A stretch of 64,000 bases of DNA from Corynebacterium lujinxingii (GCF_014490555.1 NZ_CP061032.1:434001-498000), one strand, 5' to 3'. Shown: positions 16,797 to 26,124, counted from the stretch's first letter. Notes: a model not told the origin generated them from the letters alone. Program-made: numbers and translations.

Positions 16797-18689
16797 TCAG
16801 CGCTTCGCTCGTGCGGCCCGCAGGCCGTTCAAGATCACGATGACTTCAGCGACCTCGTGAACCAACACGACCGCGGCCAGGCCCAGCACGCCGCTGATCG
16901 CAAGCGGCATCAACACGATGATGATGGCCAGGGACAGCACGATGTTCTGGTTGATGATCCTGCTGCCTCGGCGGGCGTGTTGCAGCGCCTGCGGGATCAG
17001 CCGGAGGTCGTGGCCGGTGAAGGCGACGTCAGCGGACTCGATCGCGGCGTCAGAGCCAGTCGCTCCCATCGCTATGCCCACTGTCGCGCCCGCCAGTGCC
17101 GGCGCGTCGTTGATGCCGTCGCCAATCATCGCCGTCGGCCTCGTGGAGGAGAGTTCGGCGACGATGCTTGCCTTGTCCTCCGGGCGCAGCTCGGCGCGCA
17201 CGTCGTCGATTCCGGCGATTTCAGCAAGCGCCCGGGCGGTGCGGGTGTTGTCGCCGGTGAGCATGCTCACTTCCACGTCGTTGGCGCGCAAGGTCTGCAC
17301 GGCTTCGGGAACCTCGGGACGCAGCTCGTCGCGGACCCCGATCGCTCCGGCGAGGGTGTCATCGACGGTGACCAGGACGCAGGTCTGGCCCTCGGACTCC
17401 ATGCGCTCAACGTCTGCCTTCAGTGGCCCGGCGTCGATCCACCGGGGGCTGCCAACCAGCACCCGTCGGCCTTCGACGGTGCCGCCGATGCCATGCCCGG
17501 CTTCCTCGCTGATGTCCAGGGCGGCGGGCGCTTCGGGCCCCGCTGCCGCGATCGCCGCGGCGAGGGGGTGCGTCGATTGCTGTTCGACTGCCGCCGCGAA
17601 AGCAAGCACTTGAGCCCGATCGAATCCGTCCGCCGGGACCACGCCAGTAACCTCGGGCTGGTTGCGGGTGAGGGTTCCGGTCTTATCCACCGCCAGGTGA
17701 CGGATGCCGCCGAGCCGCTCGAACGCCGCGCCGGACTTGATGACCACGCCGAACTGGCTGGCCGCGCCGATCGCGGCCACGACCGTCAGCGGCACGGAAA
17801 TAGCCAGCGCGCACGGCGACGCTGCTACCAAAACGACCAGCGCACGGGTGATCCACGTCTCGGGGTCGCCCAGCAGCGAGCCAATCACGCCGACCAGCAC
17901 CGCCAGGATCATCACCCCGGGCACTAGGGGTTGGGCAATCCGGTCGGCGATCCGGGCGCGGTCGCCCTTTTCCGCCTGCGCCTGCTCGACCAGGTCCACG
18001 AGTGTGGTCAGCGAGTTGTCCGTTCCAGCTGCGGTCGTCTCGACCTCCAGCACACCGGCGGAGTTGATTGCTCCCGCGGGCACCTCGTCGCCGAGCGCAA
18101 CCTCCTCCGGAATGGATTCTCCGGTGATCGCTGAGGTGTCAAGGCTGGAGCGTCCGGACCGAATGATGCCGTCCGTGGCGATCCGCTCCCCGGGGCGCAC
18201 GAGCATCAGCTCGCCAACCACGAGATCCTTCGCTGCGACCTCGACCGACGTACCGTCGCGCAGCACCGTCGCGGTCTGCGGTACCAACTTCAACAGTGCC
18301 CGCAGTCCGCCCTGGGCCCGGTCCATCGCCTTGTCTTCCAGTGCCTCGGCGATCGAGTACAGGAACGCTAGCGCCGCGGCCTCTCCGACGTAACCGAGGA
18401 TCACTGCACCGACCGCGCTGATTGTCATCAGCAAGCCAATGCCGAGCTTGCGCTTTGTGACAAGGTTCCGGATCGCGCCGGGCGCGAACGTATACGCCCC
18501 TAGCAGCAGGCCGACCCAGAACAGTACTGTCGCGGGTGTCTCTAGCCCGGACCAGCCCAGCGCCAGGCCTATGAAGAGGGCTACGCCGGAGAAGATCGGT
18601 AGCAGCAGCTCGGGGTCCTTCCACCATGGCCGATCGAGCTCTTCGATCTCCGTGGCGGGTTCGTGTTCGCATCCACACGCTGAACTCAT
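16797..18689 (-). CDS. Heavy-metal P1B-type ATPase (Cd/Co/Zn exporter-like)
   Basis: 630 residues. The ion-site motif is SPC (291-293, in AASPCALAIS), phosphorylation Asp335 in DKTGTLT, TGES near 189, HPLAAAI and GDGINDAPAL downstream. There is no N-terminal heavy-metal-associated domain, only a short Cys-rich head (CGCEHEP). The SPC motif with a late membrane-segment HE (VLVHEVAEV) places it near the P1B-4/CtpG-like group for divalent cobalt, cadmium or zinc. Its ATG overlaps the stop of a CmtR-like repressor gene, so it is very likely induced by cadmium or lead. Substrate is inference. Confidence 0.9.
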   Translation of the reverse strand: MSSACGCEHEPATEIEELDRPWWKDPELLLPIFSGVALFIGLALGWSGLETPATVLFWVGLLLGAYTFAPGAIRNLVTKRKLGIGLLMTISAVGAVILGYVGEAAALAFLYSIAEALEDKAMDRAQGGLRALLKLVPQTATVLRDGTSVEVAAKDLVVGELMLVRPGERIATDGIIRSGRSSLDTSAITGESIPEEVALGDEVPAGAINSAGVLEVETTAAGTDNSLTTLVDLVEQAQAEKGDRARIADRIAQPLVPGVMILAVLVGVIGSLLGDPETWITRALVVLVAASPCALAISVPLTVVAAIGAASQFGVVIKSGAAFERLGGIRHLAVDKTGTLTRNQPEVTGVVPADGFDRAQVLAFAAAVEQQSTHPLAAAIAAAGPEAPAALDISEEAGHGIGGTVEGRRVLVGSPRWIDAGPLKADVERMESEGQTCVLVTVDDTLAGAIGVRDELRPEVPEAVQTLRANDVEVSMLTGDNTRTARALAEIAGIDDVRAELRPEDKASIVAELSSTRPTAMIGDGINDAPALAGATVGIAMGATGSDAAIESADVAFTGHDLRLIPQALQHARRGSRIINQNIVLSLAIIIVLMPLAISGVLGLAAVVLVHEVAEVIVILNGLRAARAKR

Positions 18690-19045
18690 GCGTTCGCTCC
18701 TTTTCCGTCGCAGCCGGGCACCGAGCACTCAGGGTCGATGCAGGGGGCGTTTTCGTCGACAGCCAACGTCGCGTTTACCAGCGCGTTGAGCGCTGCCGCG
18801 AGATGCGGATCGGCGATTTCGTAGCGGGTCTTGCGGCCCTCCGGCTCGGCGACGACGATGCCGCAGTCGCGCAGGCAGGTCAGGTGGTTCGAGACGTTCG
18901 AGCGGGTCAGGTCCAGGTCGCGCGAAAGCACGGCCGGGTAGCTCGGGCCGTCTAGTAGGGTCATCAGGATTCTGGAACGCGTCGGATCCGCCATGGCCCG
19001 GCCGAGCCGGTTCATGACGTCGAGGCGTGAAGCAATAGTCAGCAT
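18686..19045 (-). CDS. cmtR: ArsR/SmtB-family metal sensor, CmtR-like
   Basis: 119 residues starting MLTIASRLD. Winged-helix core LGRAMADPTRSRILMTLLDG and recognition helix LTRSNVSNHLTCLRDCG. Family knowledge: mycobacterial CmtR senses Cd/Pb with a cysteine in the recognition-helix region (LSCLRGCG there, LTCLRDCG here) plus a C-terminal cysteine. Here C-terminal cysteines occur in PCIDPECSVPGC, giving more thiols than usual. It is translationally coupled to the P-type ATPase it should repress; TATAC-rich sequence just upstream of 19045 is the likely operator. Confidence 0.82.
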   Translation of the reverse strand: MLTIASRLDVMNRLGRAMADPTRSRILMTLLDGPSYPAVLSRDLDLTRSNVSNHLTCLRDCGIVVAEPEGRKTRYEIADPHLAAALNALVNATLAVDENAPCIDPECSVPGCDGKGANA

Positions 19046-19181
19046 GCGCTGAACTATACAGCAGCGACTGAACTGACTTGAAATGGGCGCTGCCACAACC
19101 CCCGCCCCCGGCAACGCTCCTGCTACGCCATCTCGCAGGCTCCTCTACGATGTGTTTGGTAAATGACACATATTTGAAGGG

Positions 19182-20279
19182 ATGTCGATGGCAACCTCGA
19201 CAGCGCCGCGCAAGGCGTACACCGACGAACAAGGCATCGAGCGCGCCTCGAAGCAGCAGAAGGACGGCCTCGAGGCGAAGGTCGAAGAGAAATCGCACGC
19301 CGCAGGCCACCTACTGCGGATGAACGACCGTTTCGGCACTGAGGGCGGCAATCAGATGGCTGCTGGTATCACCTATTTCTCGGTGCTGGCAATCTTCCCG
19401 CTGCTGATGCTGCTTTTCGCGGCACTCGGTTTCTTCCTGAACGCGCGTCCCGACCTTATTCAGGAGATTGAGGATCAGATCACCGCGTCCGTCGACGGAG
19501 ACCTCGGCGAGATGCTCAACGAGCTGGTCAACAAGGCGATCGACCAGCGCGGCGCCGTCGCCGGTGTCGGTTTGCTGACTACGCTGTGGTCCGGCCTGAA
19601 CTGGATGAACCACCTGCGCGTCGGCGTATCCGCGATGTGGAAGGTGGACGCTAACGACGGCGGCAATTTTGTCACCAAGAAGATCGCCGACCTTTTGGGC
19701 CTGATCGTGCTGATTGTGTTGTTCATCGTCGCCGCCGGCGTGACCGCAATTGGCGTGTCCGGCTGGACCAGCACCGCGATGGACAAACTCGGCATCGGCG
19801 ACTTCCCGGGCGCGCGCCTCGTGGTCTGGGCAGTGGGCTTTTTGGTTAGCGTGCTGGCCAGCTTCCTGGTCATGCTGTGGGTGAACATGTACATGCCGCG
19901 CACGAAGGTGCCGGTAAAGTCGGGCATGAAGGGCGCGCTGCTCGGCGCGGTCATCTTCGCCATCCTCCAGCAGTTTGCGGGTCTGGTCATTTCGTCGGCC
20001 ACGGGCAATCCGGCGGGTGCGATCTTCGGACCGATCATCACCCTGATGGTCGTGCTCTACCTCATCTGGCGTGTGGTGCTCTACGTTGCGGCGTGGACTG
20101 CGACCACTGACGAGTCACTGGCAATCACCCCGGCAGAGGTGCCAGAGCCTGCCGTGATTAATGTCCGCGCGGGAGCGACACGTGGCACTGCCGACAACAC
20201 CGCGGCGAAGACGCTCGGCGTCGGCGCAGCGCTTGGCGCTATCGGCGCTGGCGTCGCTTCTTTGTTGACGCGAGACTAA
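19182..20279 (+). CDS. YihY/BrkB family membrane protein
   Basis: 365 residues with about six membrane helices and the family signature around GGNQMAAGITYFSVLAIFPLLM (near residues 50-70), then SGLNWMNHLRVGVSAMW and a YLIWRVVLYVAAWTAT block. Basic, hydrophilic N-terminus. Function of YihY proteins is unsettled; the old annotation as RNase BN is wrong for this family. Its last 41 bases overlap the convergent carboxypeptidase gene. An ATG at 19188 is an equally plausible start. Confidence 0.88.
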   Translation: MSMATSTAPRKAYTDEQGIERASKQQKDGLEAKVEEKSHAAGHLLRMNDRFGTEGGNQMAAGITYFSVLAIFPLLMLLFAALGFFLNARPDLIQEIEDQITASVDGDLGEMLNELVNKAIDQRGAVAGVGLLTTLWSGLNWMNHLRVGVSAMWKVDANDGGNFVTKKIADLLGLIVLIVLFIVAAGVTAIGVSGWTSTAMDKLGIGDFPGARLVVWAVGFLVSVLASFLVMLWVNMYMPRTKVPVKSGMKGALLGAVIFAILQQFAGLVISSATGNPAGAIFGPIITLMVVLYLIWRVVLYVAAWTATTDESLAITPAEVPEPAVINVRAGATRGTADNTAAKTLGVGAALGAIGAGVASLLTRD

Positions 20280-21507
20280 GCACCGTCACCAGCACGGCAA
20301 GGGCGAGCACGCCCGCCACAATCGCGTAGGACCACCAGCGGTTCCAGGCCGTCCCAGCCTCCTGTCCGGCATCGTCGCCGGCTGCGGGGGAGGGGGCGGC
20401 CGTTGTCGTTTCTGGCTCGTCCGTGTTCGCGGGCGCAAGCTTTGCGACGGAACCGCTCACCCCGTACGCCTCATGCAGCAGCATCTGCGCCTGCTCCCAT
20501 GCGCGGTGATCGTTGTTGATGGTGGTGTCCAGCACCACCGCGACCAAACGGCGGCCTTCGTGGTTCACCGCGCCGACGAAGGTGTGGTTCGCGTCGTCGG
20601 TGTAGCCGGTCTTGCCGCCGATGCCGTCGGGGTCGTTTAAGTAGAGCTTGTTGTCATTCCACAGCTCGAACGACGGCAGGTCGCCGAAGCCGGGAAACTC
20701 GTAGGACTCGGTGTCCACCATGTCCGCAAACGTCGGGTTGTCAAACGCTGCCCGGTACGCCAAACCCATGTCCCAGGCGGAGGTGGACATGCCGGCGCTG
20801 TCCAAGCCGGAGTAAGAGGTGGCGCGTGTGTCGGTCATGCCGAGGGTCTTGGCCATCTCGTTGATTTTCAACAGCGTCATCTCGTCGCCGCCGAGCGCCT
20901 GGGCGAGTGCGTGGGCGCAGTCGTTACCCGACGACAACAGCAGGCCGTAGAGCAGATCCTCGACGGTGTAGTCGCCGCCTTCACCAATGCCGGCAGCGGA
21001 ACCTTCCTGGCCGGCGGACTCGGCGGAGACGGCCACCTTCTGATCCAACGGCAGCTCGTCGATTACGGTCAGCGCCAGCAGCACCTTGATAATCGAGGCG
21101 GGGCGGTAACGCCCGTGCGGGTCCTTCATGGCCACTACGTCGCCGGAATCAAGGTCGGCGACCAGCCATGCGGAGGCGAGCACATCGTCCGGGACTTCAT
21201 AGCCTTCGGCTGCGCTGACCCCGCACGGACCGTCGTAGGTCACCGGCAGCGCATCCGGAGTGCTTGCTGCGCGTTCCGAGGTGGACACCGGCTCCGGCGG
21301 CCAAGTCGCCTGCGGGCAATTATCGGTATCCGGTGCGGCGTCGCGCGCCGGCGGGACCCAGTTACCGGCGTCGTCGAAGTAGCCGGTGGTGGGGGTGGCG
21401 GCTTCGGTCGGAGTGTCGGTTGGGGTGTCGGCCTCTTGGGCGTTCGTCGGCACGCACATGCTCAAGCTCACGCAGGCGGCTGGCACGGCGATCCATGCGC
21501 GTTTCAT
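20239..21507 (-). CDS. D-alanyl-D-alanine carboxypeptidase (low-mass PBP)
   Basis: 422 residues of the peptidase S11/DacA family, trimming the terminal D-Ala from peptidoglycan stem peptides outside the membrane. It has an N-terminal signal peptide (AVPAACVSLSMCVPTNA), a Thr/Pro-rich spacer, S138-x2-K141 (SIIK), SGN 193-195 and KTG 299-301, then a C-terminal membrane helix and basic tail (KKRRQRR) after an acidic, Ala/Pro-rich linker. Its start codon overlaps the stop of the TRIC-family gene upstream, and its 3' end is convergent with yihY. Confidence 0.92.
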   Translation of the reverse strand: MKRAWIAVPAACVSLSMCVPTNAQEADTPTDTPTEAATPTTGYFDDAGNWVPPARDAAPDTDNCPQATWPPEPVSTSERAASTPDALPVTYDGPCGVSAAEGYEVPDDVLASAWLVADLDSGDVVAMKDPHGRYRPASIIKVLLALTVIDELPLDQKVAVSAESAGQEGSAAGIGEGGDYTVEDLLYGLLLSSGNDCAHALAQALGGDEMTLLKINEMAKTLGMTDTRATSYSGLDSAGMSTSAWDMGLAYRAAFDNPTFADMVDTESYEFPGFGDLPSFELWNDNKLYLNDPDGIGGKTGYTDDANHTFVGAVNHEGRRLVAVVLDTTINNDHRAWEQAQMLLHEAYGVSGSVAKLAPANTDEPETTTAAPSPAAGDDAGQEAGTAWNRWWSYAIVAGVLALAVLVTVLSLASTKKRRQRR

Positions 21508-22637
21508 TAGTTCTGCGCATCCTTCTCGTTGTAGCGGGTGACGAGGCGCTCGATGAGCTCGTCGGTGAGTTTTTCGTCGGAAAGAATGATATCCAGCATG
21601 TCCGCGTGCATCGCTTCGGTCTCCTCCGGATCCGGCTCAGCCTGGTCCTCGTAGGAGTCGCCGGTGATGTCCATGCCGATGCCTTCGAACAACCCCTCGT
21701 CCTCTGCTGGGGTGTCGATGCCGGCGGCTTCCGCGACCATCTCGGCGTTGATGGCGGGGAACTGGGTGGTGAACTCGGTAAGGAAATCGTCGGCGTCGCT
21801 CATAGCCTCGGCGGGGCGCTTGCCCTTGCGGATCTCCGCCTCGATACGGCGCTGCAGCGCCTTTTCCATTTGGCGGTGGCGCCACGAGCGCACCCGCGTC
21901 GGCTCCAGGCCGCGGGCGACGGCGCGCGACTTGTGCTCCGCCTTCTTGGCCAGGCTGGCCACCTGGGTCGCCGTGGCGTTCACGGTGGTGTTGACCGGCG
22001 CAAAGTCGGAGTCCGTAGAGATGCGCCAGTTGCCCCAGTAGCCGAAGAGGAACATGACGAAACTGACCACCGGGCCGAGGATCATCGCCAGCGCCAGATA
22101 CCCGGTGGCGTTGCCGATCAGCGTGATCACCGCGCACGCCACCGCCGGAATGACGGTGGGTTGGTTGCCGCCGAAGACACTGGGCTCGCGGCCGGTGACC
22201 ACGTCACGAATCATGCCGCCGCCGGTGGCGGTGAACACGCCCATCATGATCGTCGGCAAGATCGGAAGGCCGTACTGGATTGCCTTCGACGCGCCGGTGG
22301 ACGCCCACAGCGCCGATACCAGCGCGTCGCCGTGGGACTGCAAAAACTCCCACGCGCGGCCCTTGAAGTAGGTGAACCGGGCGATCAGCGCGCCGGTAAA
22401 GGCCAGGATGAGGTACTCCGGCTGGCTCATCGCGGCGACGGTGCCCTGGTTGATCAGCACGTCGCGGAGCATGCCGCCGCCGAGGGCGGAAAGCATCGCA
22501 ATGAAGAAGAACCCCACGATGTCGTAGCCGAGCTGGCGCGCCATGGTGCCGCCGATCACCCCCATGAGCAACACGCCCGAGATATCCATCCAGTGATAGA
22601 TGGAGCTGATGAGGGGATCGACTTGGTCCACTGCCAT
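21507..22637 (-). CDS. TRIC cation channel family protein (UPF0126)
   Basis: 376 residues. Two repeats of the UPF0126/TRIC fold are visible, each with a glycine-rich GGGM(L/I)RDV motif (GGGMLRDVLINQG and GGGMIRDVVTGREPSVF), embedded in about seven membrane segments over residues 18-200. A long acidic cytoplasmic C-terminus of about 170 residues is added, a corynebacterial-type extension. Prokaryotic TRIC proteins conduct monovalent cations. Coupled to the downstream carboxypeptidase gene. Confidence 0.85.
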   Translation of the reverse strand: MAVDQVDPLISSIYHWMDISGVLLMGVIGGTMARQLGYDIVGFFFIAMLSALGGGMLRDVLINQGTVAAMSQPEYLILAFTGALIARFTYFKGRAWEFLQSHGDALVSALWASTGASKAIQYGLPILPTIMMGVFTATGGGMIRDVVTGREPSVFGGNQPTVIPAVACAVITLIGNATGYLALAMILGPVVSFVMFLFGYWGNWRISTDSDFAPVNTTVNATATQVASLAKKAEHKSRAVARGLEPTRVRSWRHRQMEKALQRRIEAEIRKGKRPAEAMSDADDFLTEFTTQFPAINAEMVAEAAGIDTPAEDEGLFEGIGMDITGDSYEDQAEPDPEETEAMHADMLDIILSDEKLTDELIERLVTRYNEKDAQN

Positions 22638-22669
22638 AGCCGGTCATTTTAAAGGTGGCATGTTTGGCC

Positions 22670-22702
22670 GGCATGTCGGGGCTGTGTATCCCCTGACATG
22701 CC
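22670..22702 (-). terminator. Hairpin after 22721 gene
   Basis: Arms GGCATGTCGGGG and CCCCTGACATGCC with one bulged base around an 8-base loop, 19 bases past the stop of the leftward gene. No strong T-run, so Rho-independent function is uncertain. Confidence 0.5.
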
Positions 22703-22720
22703 CCTTGCGGCGTCGCGGTT

Positions 22721-23959
22721 TTAGAACTTGGAGAAGCGCTTGATCAGCTGCTGTTCCATTTCCGTCCACGCCTCCGCCTTGTCGTTAAACGGCGCTGACG
22801 GCACGTAGCCAGCCGCGCGGGTGGAGCCGAGCATGTACGCCAGGTAGTCCTGCATGCGCGGGTTGGCAAGAAGCAGAGAGTTCAGCGAATCGTCCTTGGC
22901 CCAGTCGGCGGCGTCGGCAAGCAGCTCGTAGGCTTTGCCCATCTGCTTGGTGTCCACCGCGTCGGTGCCCTTGGCGATGTCCGCTGCAATGCCGTTGAAC
23001 GAGTACGAGTTATCCGGGTGGACCTCCACCGTCAGCTCACCGGCGTTCGCGGCGTTGAGCACGTCCTCCCACGTGGACACGCCCGCGAGATCGTGGTCGT
23101 CGTTTTCCAGGATCCAGCGACCGAGGTGCTTCGTGGACGGGAAGGTGAAAATCTCGCCGTACTTGCCCAAAAACACCGGCGCGCCGTTCAAGTAGGTGCG
23201 CAGCGTGTACACGCTCTGCCCCTGGATGGACACCTTCACCGGGTCGATGCCGGCGCGGCCCCACACGGAGGAGTCGTACGGATCTTCCTCGGCGGCGCGG
23301 GCTTCCTCCTCAGCGCGGCGCTGCTCGTCGGCAGCCGCGCGCGACTCCTTGGCAGCCTCGATCGAGGTGGCCGCTGCCGCGACTTCTTCGGCGTTGAGCT
23401 CTTGGCTATCGACGACACGCACCGCCTCGTCGAGCGAGCGCACCACCTGCTCCCAGTTGCTCAGCACAACGCGGCCCACGCCGGACCACTCCGACATGCC
23501 GTTCTCGCCCGCGTAGTGGTCGGATCCGCGCGAGACGTTGCCCAAGATGGAGTGGGAGGCGAAGAAGATCTGGGCCTGCTCGGCATTGGCGACGTCGGCA
23601 AGCGAGCGCGAAATCTGGAACACCCGCGACAGGTGCGAGACGTTGTCGTGGCTCGGACGGCCCGCGAGGAACTCCGGGGCGCCGATGATGTCGTAGTACT
23701 GCTTGTCGCTCGGCAGCACACGGTCGTCGCCCTGGGAGTTGAACTCCTCCCACTTCGGGTGGTCGACCAAGTCGTGCGAGCGGGTCGTGTTGATGTAGGC
23801 GAGCAGCTCCTCCGGCGAGTTGAACACCAGCACATGCTGGTCGTCGCCGAGGAACGCCTGCCATTCGGCGCCCTTCTCCTTCCAGGTGGGAGCCCAGAGG
23901 GTGTAAAAGTCGCCGTCGGTGAGCGAAATCTTGACGGGGAGGATTGCGCGCGTAGTCAT
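22721..23959 (-). CDS. Conserved hypothetical protein, 412 aa
   Basis: Soluble, acidic protein. Two halves (about residues 1-150 and 225-330) share a similar pattern: a K-(I/V)-S-(L/I) strand, then G-x-x-(F/V)-Y-T-L and a segment on a time- or line-limited value (LLAYINTTRSHDL against LGRWILENDDHDL), suggesting an internal duplication. They are joined by an Ala/Glu-rich coiled-coil-like linker (about 190-220). It is a single-gene unit with a hairpin downstream. I think this type is widespread in corynebacteria but know no function. Confidence 0.75.
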   Translation of the reverse strand: MTTRAILPVKISLTDGDFYTLWAPTWKEKGAEWQAFLGDDQHVLVFNSPEELLAYINTTRSHDLVDHPKWEEFNSQGDDRVLPSDKQYYDIIGAPEFLAGRPSHDNVSHLSRVFQISRSLADVANAEQAQIFFASHSILGNVSRGSDHYAGENGMSEWSGVGRVVLSNWEQVVRSLDEAVRVVDSQELNAEEVAAAATSIEAAKESRAAADEQRRAEEEARAAEEDPYDSSVWGRAGIDPVKVSIQGQSVYTLRTYLNGAPVFLGKYGEIFTFPSTKHLGRWILENDDHDLAGVSTWEDVLNAANAGELTVEVHPDNSYSFNGIAADIAKGTDAVDTKQMGKAYELLADAADWAKDDSLNSLLLANPRMQDYLAYMLGSTRAAGYVPSAPFNDKAEAWTEMEQQLIKRFSKF

Positions 23960-23970
23960 GTTGGCAAATA

Positions 23971-25059
23971 TTAGCCGGTCGGCCTCCAGAACCCGTGGAA
24001 GGTCATGCCGATGTTCTCAGTGCGGACCGGGTTCATCTGCACCGGGTCGCCCGCTTCGATCATCATGCCGTCGCCGGCGTACATCGCCGCATGGCCGGAC
24101 CACAAGACCAGATCGCCCGGCTGCAACTCCTCGTAAGAGACCTGCCGGCCCACCGTCTGGTCGGCGGCAACGCGCGGGATGTCCAAGCCCGCCTGCTGGT
24201 AGGCCCAGGACGTCAGCCCGGAACAATCGAAGCCACCCGGGGCCGCGCCGCCCCACACGTACGGGGTACCGAGCTGGCTCTTCGCCGCTTCCACCGCTGC
24301 CGCGCCTATCGACGACCCCTCAGACGCCGGTGCAGGCCTCGGCATCGGCGTCGGCTCGGGCGGGGGAGCGGCGACCGGTGCCACCTCCGGCGGCGCAGGC
24401 GCGGGCACCGTCGCGGCGGGAGTCGGCGCTGGCGGCAGCGCTGCCGCCACCACCTTTTGTGCCGGGGCGGGCAGTGTGGCGGCGAAGCGCTGCAGTTCCT
24501 GCTTCGCCGCGTCGCCGAGGGCACCCGGCCCCGGCATCACCCGGGCGGTGGCTGCGGCGGTGGCCTCGTTCAACCTCGCAGCGAGCGTGCCCAGGTCCTC
24601 CTCCAATTGCTGGAGGACACCGAGCGCGTCGTTGAGCGCCATCGACGCCAATCCGGCGACGTAGGCTCCCGCGCCGAGCAGCCCGGCCGGCGAAGCCGCG
24701 ATCAACGGCGCGGCAGCGGCGTTGCGTATGAGACCGGTGGCGATGGCGATCAGCTCCGTGGCGCTTGCTCCGGCACACACGGATCCGCGCAGCACGGCGT
24801 CGGAGATGTCTGCGCGGTAGCCCGCCAGGTCTGACGCGGCGCGCAGCCGAGTTTCGCCGGAGGCGTTTGCCACCTTGGCCAGGGGGCCGAAGTCTTTGAA
24901 GTCCGGCATCCGGTAGCCCGGCAGGGTGGGGAAGACGATGTCCGCCATCGCGAAGATTTTCGCGGCCGTCATGTGCACGTCCAGCGAGTAGTCAAGGTGG
25001 CGGTTTCCGGAAAGTCCCGGCGCGCCGGCGATGTTGGAGGCCAACGTGCTCAGTTTCAT
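23971..25059 (-). CDS. NlpC/P60 family cysteine peptidase (C40)
   Basis: 362 residues. The C-terminal 120 carry the NlpC/P60 fold: GTPYVWGGAAPGGFDCSGL with catalytic Cys, then GDLVLWSGHAAMYAG with catalytic His. Such enzymes cut peptidoglycan stem peptides. The first ~190 residues are Ala-rich helices with no signal peptide, followed by a long Pro/Ala linker (about 200-245). Its ATG overlaps the stop of a 93-residue helical protein gene. The lack of a Sec signal with a helical N-terminus and a small helical partner resembles type VII-type cargo; that is inference. Confidence 0.85.
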   Translation of the reverse strand: MKLSTLASNIAGAPGLSGNRHLDYSLDVHMTAAKIFAMADIVFPTLPGYRMPDFKDFGPLAKVANASGETRLRAASDLAGYRADISDAVLRGSVCAGASATELIAIATGLIRNAAAAPLIAASPAGLLGAGAYVAGLASMALNDALGVLQQLEEDLGTLAARLNEATAAATARVMPGPGALGDAAKQELQRFAATLPAPAQKVVAAALPPAPTPAATVPAPAPPEVAPVAAPPPEPTPMPRPAPASEGSSIGAAAVEAAKSQLGTPYVWGGAAPGGFDCSGLTSWAYQQAGLDIPRVAADQTVGRQVSYEELQPGDLVLWSGHAAMYAGDGMMIEAGDPVQMNPVRTENIGMTFHGFWRPTG

Positions 25060-25337
25060 AGTGTTGCCCCCAGTTCACGGCAGGTGCACGCGTCGACGGC
25101 AGAGGCGGCGTCCACGGTTAAGTCCATCGCAGCGGCGATGCGCCTGGCCTCGGCACGCAGGGCGTCGGCGTCGGTGTTCGCCTTCGCCACGGCCGAGGCG
25201 ACCGCGGTGCGGAAGTCGGTGAGTGGCCAGATGTCGGGCACGGGGACGTCGTCAAGCAAATGCAGCCCTGCGGCGTCGGCGCGCAATGAATCGGTCATGG
25301 AATTTACGGATGCGGAATCAATGTCGAGAACAGTCAT
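25056..25337 (-). CDS. Small helical protein upstream of NlpC/P60
   Basis: 93 residues, predicted nearly all helix with a break near residues 30-40 (PVPDIWPLTDF), i.e. a helix-turn-helix hairpin layout of WXG100-like size, but without a clear WXG. A Cys pair near the C-terminus (CTC). It overlaps the NlpC/P60 gene by 4 bases, so the products are likely made together. No family recognised with certainty. Confidence 0.65.
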   Translation of the reverse strand: MTVLDIDSASVNSMTDSLRADAAGLHLLDDVPVPDIWPLTDFRTAVASAVAKANTDADALRAEARRIAAAMDLTVDAASAVDACTCRELGATL

Positions 25338-25410
25338 GGCTTTTAGACGCGCAAAACTTCACCCCGGTTCCCTCGCACCGCGAAATGTTCGGTGAATTAG
25401 CATGGTCGGC

Positions 25411-26046
25411 ATGGACATCACGGTTGTAAACCACCCGCTGGCTGCTTCGCGGCTGACCATCATGCGCGACGCGCGCAGCAACAACTCGGCGTTCCGGGCC
25501 GCGCTCGCGGATCTGGGCGCCATGCTGATCTACGAGGCGGCCCGCGATCTGGAAGTGGAAGAGTTCGACACCGAAACGCCCGTGGCCACCGCACGCGGCA
25601 ACCGTTTGGCCACCCCGCCGATTATCGTGCCAATCATCCGCGCGGGCCTGGGCATGATTGACCCGGCGCTATCCATGATCCCGGACGCTCAGGTTGGCTT
25701 CATCGGGCTTGCCCGCGACGAGGAAACGCACGAACCGGTGCCGTACCTCGAGGCGCTTCCTGACGACCTGTCCGGGCAGCCCGTCTTCCTCGTCGACCCG
25801 ATGCTCGCCACCGGCGGTTCGCTCATCCACGCCATCGACCTGCTGGTGGGACGCGGCGCGGACGACATCACCTGCGTGTGCATGGTCAGTGCCCAGCCGG
25901 GCGTCGACGCGCTCGAGACCCACGGTGGTCCGGTGCGCCTGGTCACCGCCACGATCGACCCATCGCTGAACGAAGACGCCTACATCGTCCCGGGCTTGGG
26001 CGACGCCGGCGACCGCCTGTACGGCCCCCGCAACATCGACTTCTAA
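25411..26046 (+). CDS. upp: Uracil phosphoribosyltransferase
   Basis: 211 residues from ATG 25411 (MDITVVNHPLAASRLT); an ATG three codons earlier is possible. Converts uracil and PRPP to UMP in pyrimidine salvage. Seen: the PIIVPIIRAGLGM block, the PRPP loop FLVDPMLATGGSL and the C-terminal GLGDAGDRLYG uracil-binding segment. Monocistronic-looking, divergent from the small helical gene. Confidence 0.95.
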   Translation: MDITVVNHPLAASRLTIMRDARSNNSAFRAALADLGAMLIYEAARDLEVEEFDTETPVATARGNRLATPPIIVPIIRAGLGMIDPALSMIPDAQVGFIGLARDEETHEPVPYLEALPDDLSGQPVFLVDPMLATGGSLIHAIDLLVGRGADDITCVCMVSAQPGVDALETHGGPVRLVTATIDPSLNEDAYIVPGLGDAGDRLYGPRNIDF

Positions 26047-26124
26047 AAGGCTTATCCGTGGCGCGCGCCCAGCCCCTGCGCTAGATTGAATCGCGCACAG
26101 ACGCACATAGCTGGGGGAGCTGTC

